DNA of 6,074 bases, from assembly GCA_030606525.1 (NCBI GenBank), contig JAUWGG010000066.1, positions 1 through 6,074 of the forward strand. The letters are read 5' to 3'. A model generated the notes under the pieces. That model had not been told where the DNA came from. It saw only the letters and a list, made by a program, of their open reading frames with translations, and made no database searches. Positions 4,947 through 6,074 of this stretch are shown here, one piece after another. The DNA comes from Methanobacteriota archaeon. Its GTDB lineage: Archaea > Thermoplasmatota > Thermoplasmata > JAUWGG01. How positions within the stretch are numbered: position 1 is the stretch's first letter; the number at the start of each line of letters is the position of its first letter. Position numbers and translations under genes: made by a program.

Positions 4947-5366
4947 TCATTCTTCAAATTCTTTACCGCATTTACAGCATTTTATTGCTTCATCATTGAC
5001 AGGTGAGCCGCAAGAAGGACACACATATTGAACATCTTCTACCTCCCCCTGAGCAAAATGCGCTTTGCACTTGGAACATTCTTCATCATGCTCCCCCACC
5101 GTTGTTCCGCATAAAGGGCATTCAAAATGTATTTCTTCATCTTTTTCCTCGCTGCTTTCTTGCGCGATATGTATACGTTCATTATTTCTCTCTGGTAATC
5201 TATCATCAGTCAATTCTTCTGAGCTCATAAGTGTCCTGCCTATTAAACCATCGAAGCTCTTTATCCCCATATCATAAAGTTTCTCAACTTTTTCTCGATT
5301 CATATTCGTTTTTTCCATAAGCTCAGTTATATTCTTCTCTCTATCCTCATCTGTAGTTGAGCGCAT
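4947..5366 (-). CDS. Helical N-terminal domain plus two zinc ribbons, unknown function
   Basis: The protein has 139 residues from ATG 5366. The frame stays open to a GTG at 5420, but a strong TATA box lies at 5391-5402, about 25 bases before ATG 5366, so a leaderless start there is most likely. Residues 14-46 (ELMEKTNMNREKVEKLYDMGIKSFDGLIG) look like a helix-hairpin-helix or SAM-like unit. An acidic linker follows (about 47-80), then two C4 zinc ribbons: C83/C86 with C97/C100, and C116/C119 with C130/C133. Euryarchaeal proteins with this arrangement are usually annotated only as zinc-ribbon proteins. A nucleic-acid or protein-binding adaptor role is inference. It converges on PAN with a 22-base spacer and has no operon partner. 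Confidence 0.75.
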   Translation of the reverse strand: MRSTTDEDREKNITELMEKTNMNREKVEKLYDMGIKSFDGLIGRTLMSSEELTDDRLPERNNERIHIAQESSEEKDEEIHFECPLCGTTVGEHDEECSKCKAHFAQGEVEDVQYVCPSCGSPVNDEAIKCCKCGKEFEE

Positions 5367-5390
5367 GCGATTAATAAAAATTGATGCAAC

Positions 5391-5402
5391 CATATATAAA
5401 AT
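5391..5402 (-). promoter_or_regulatory. TATA box of the zinc-ribbon gene
   Basis: The minus strand reads ATTTTATATATG. Its centre is about 30 bases from ATG 5366, giving a leaderless or nearly leaderless mRNA and ruling against the upstream GTG and ATG codons that overlap it. Confidence 0.55.
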
Positions 5403-5426
5403 ATGTGAGGTGAACACCACATTTTA

Positions 5427-5453
5427 CACCAACATACCTAATATGCCTAATAT
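5427..5453. repeat. Three head-to-tail 9-bp repeats upstream of the zinc-ribbon gene
   Basis: On the plus strand the units are CACCAACAT, ACCTAATAT and GCCTAATAT. The last two differ only in the first base; the first unit is a looser copy. They sit between two TATA-like elements on the minus strand (5391-5402 and 5465-5476), a sensible place for a regulator binding site. Confidence 0.4.
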
Positions 5454-5464
5454 TCAACGTACGC

Positions 5465-5476
5465 TTATATATATAT
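5465..5476 (-). promoter_or_regulatory. Second TATA-like element upstream of the zinc-ribbon gene
   Basis: A TATATATATA run stands in the spacer between the surface-protein gene and the zinc-ribbon gene. Used in the minus direction it would start RNA near 5445, inside the 9-bp repeats. It may simply be AT-rich spacer. Confidence 0.25.
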
Positions 5477-5520
5477 CAATTCATTTATTTGCTGTTGAAA
5501 GAGGGATTTCCTCATAAATC

Positions 5521-6074
5521 TCAGGTATCTTCGGAATCAGGTGGTTGCTTGAGATCTTTTCCTTTCTTTCTCCTAGACATCACCATAATCACAACTATTA
5601 CGACAATGATTATTAAAAGGAGTATAACCAACCAATAATCGGAGATGATGAATCCGAGCCACTCTGTTGTAGGTTTTTCAGTTGTAAATGTGTAATAGTG
5701 TGTGCTATTATCATCTTTTGCAGTATTTCCAGAAGAATCTGTTGAACTTATCTCAAAATAATATGTTGTATTCGGAGTTAAATCAGTGAGACCAATAGAA
5801 TGGATTGCAGTCATAGTTGAATCATATTTCGTAGAATTGAAGGACAGATCAGCATTGACAGAATAATTAACCCTGCTGTCGCTGTTCTCATCGGTTACCC
5901 AAGTGATTGATACTGAGTTGTCTGTAATATAGGATACATTTATCGAGGAGATAACTGGAGGCATATGTCTTCGCCCTACAGGCTCCATCAGCGGATAATT
6001 ATCCAGCCCCATGTGTGGAATATTCGTATCCCCGATTCCGTCACCTGCAACTTTTCCACTTGAGCCGTCATCCA
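5521..6074 (-). CDS. C-terminal part of a NosD-like beta-helix / FN3 surface protein (cut by window)
   Basis: There are 183 residues up to the window edge; the frame is open to base 6074, so the start lies beyond it and the Met at 6012 is internal. The first residues, with DGIGDT and DNYPLMEP, are the typical closing motif of NosD-type (periplasmic copper-binding-like) right-handed beta-helix repeats in archaeal surface proteins. A fibronectin type III domain follows (PPVISSINVSYITDNSVSIT through HYYTFTT) with several N-glycosylation sequons. Next come one hydrophobic helix (WLVILLLIIIVVIVVIMVM), RRKKGK, and a short cytoplasmic tail. The protein is therefore anchored at its C terminus and displayed outside. 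NosD-like helices occur in many unrelated archaeal surface proteins and do not imply nitrous oxide metabolism. A role in adhesion or the cell coat is inference. Confidence 0.85.
   Translation of the reverse strand, partial: DDGSSGKVAGDGIGDTNIPHMGLDNYPLMEPVGRRHMPPVISSINVSYITDNSVSITWVTDENSDSRVNYSVNADLSFNSTKYDSTMTAIHSIGLTDLTPNTTYYFEISSTDSSGNTAKDDNSTHYYTFTTEKPTTEWLGFIISDYWLVILLLIIIVVIVVIMVMSRRKKGKDLKQPPDSEDT

Noticed and set aside
5367..5420. N-terminal extension of the zinc-ribbon protein from GTG 5420 or ATG 5393
   Set aside because: The TATA box at 5391-5402 lies within or across these starts, and the start at 5366 has the expected leaderless spacing.
5427..5453. CRISPR-like array
   Set aside because: Units are 9 bp with no spacers; they are simple tandem repeats.
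5501..5513. Small GAGG/CCTC hairpin after the surface-protein stop as a terminator
   Set aside because: Only 4 bp with a weak T-run on the minus strand; archaeal termination relies mainly on T-tracts, so this is not distinguishable from chance.

Overview
The window is archaeal and probably euryarchaeal, perhaps Thermoplasmatota-related (a guess from gene content). It carries a TATA-box-binding protein, an archaeal MBF1 transcription factor, a proteasome-activating nucleotidase (PAN), a DUF2240-like protein and a large extracellular NosD/FN3-type surface protein. Gene starts are preceded by archaeal TATA elements about 25 bases upstream of likely leaderless starts or by GGAGG-type ribosome sites, and the coding DNA is AT-rich. 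All family assignments come from reading motifs; no database search was possible.

Layout. Positions 1-205 hold the decayed right end of an IS200/IS605-type element: the last codons of a tnpB-like reading frame and the terminal hairpin. The tbp gene (209-757, +) begins 7 bases after that hairpin, so the element now forms its 5' flank. Positions 758-1026 have no protein gene and are visibly richer in G+C than the flanks. They contain several inverted repeats, one of which has the layout of an archaeal H/ACA guide RNA on the minus strand. Next comes a small membrane-anchored, sequon-rich surface protein with an EF-hand-like acidic loop (1117-1686, +). It is followed by a two-gene operon: a HisA-related TIM-barrel protein lacking HisA hallmarks (1791-2372), then the DUF2240-like protein (2375-2935). 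The latter's 3' end overlaps, tail to tail, a small two-helix membrane protein on the minus strand (2869-3117), which is coupled by an ATGA overlap to mbf1 (3114-3596, -). MBF1 and PAN (3719-4924, +) diverge from a short spacer with back-to-back TATA boxes. PAN converges on a helical plus double zinc-ribbon protein (4947-5366, -). The right edge is the C-terminal part of a NosD-like beta-helix, FN3, membrane-anchor protein (5521-6074, -, cut by the window).

How the genes relate. TBP and MBF1 act in basal transcription, and PAN unfolds substrates for the 20S proteasome. The HisA-like, DUF2240-like and zinc-ribbon proteins have no assigned role. The two surface proteins belong to the cell envelope and are not obviously linked to the rest.

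The points most worth checking are the IS-derived leader of tbp with its omega-RNA-like position, the H/ACA-like RNA candidate, PAN ending in Met-Phe-Ala instead of hydrophobic-Tyr-X, and the Ser-tract/Glu-tract overlap of two convergent genes.
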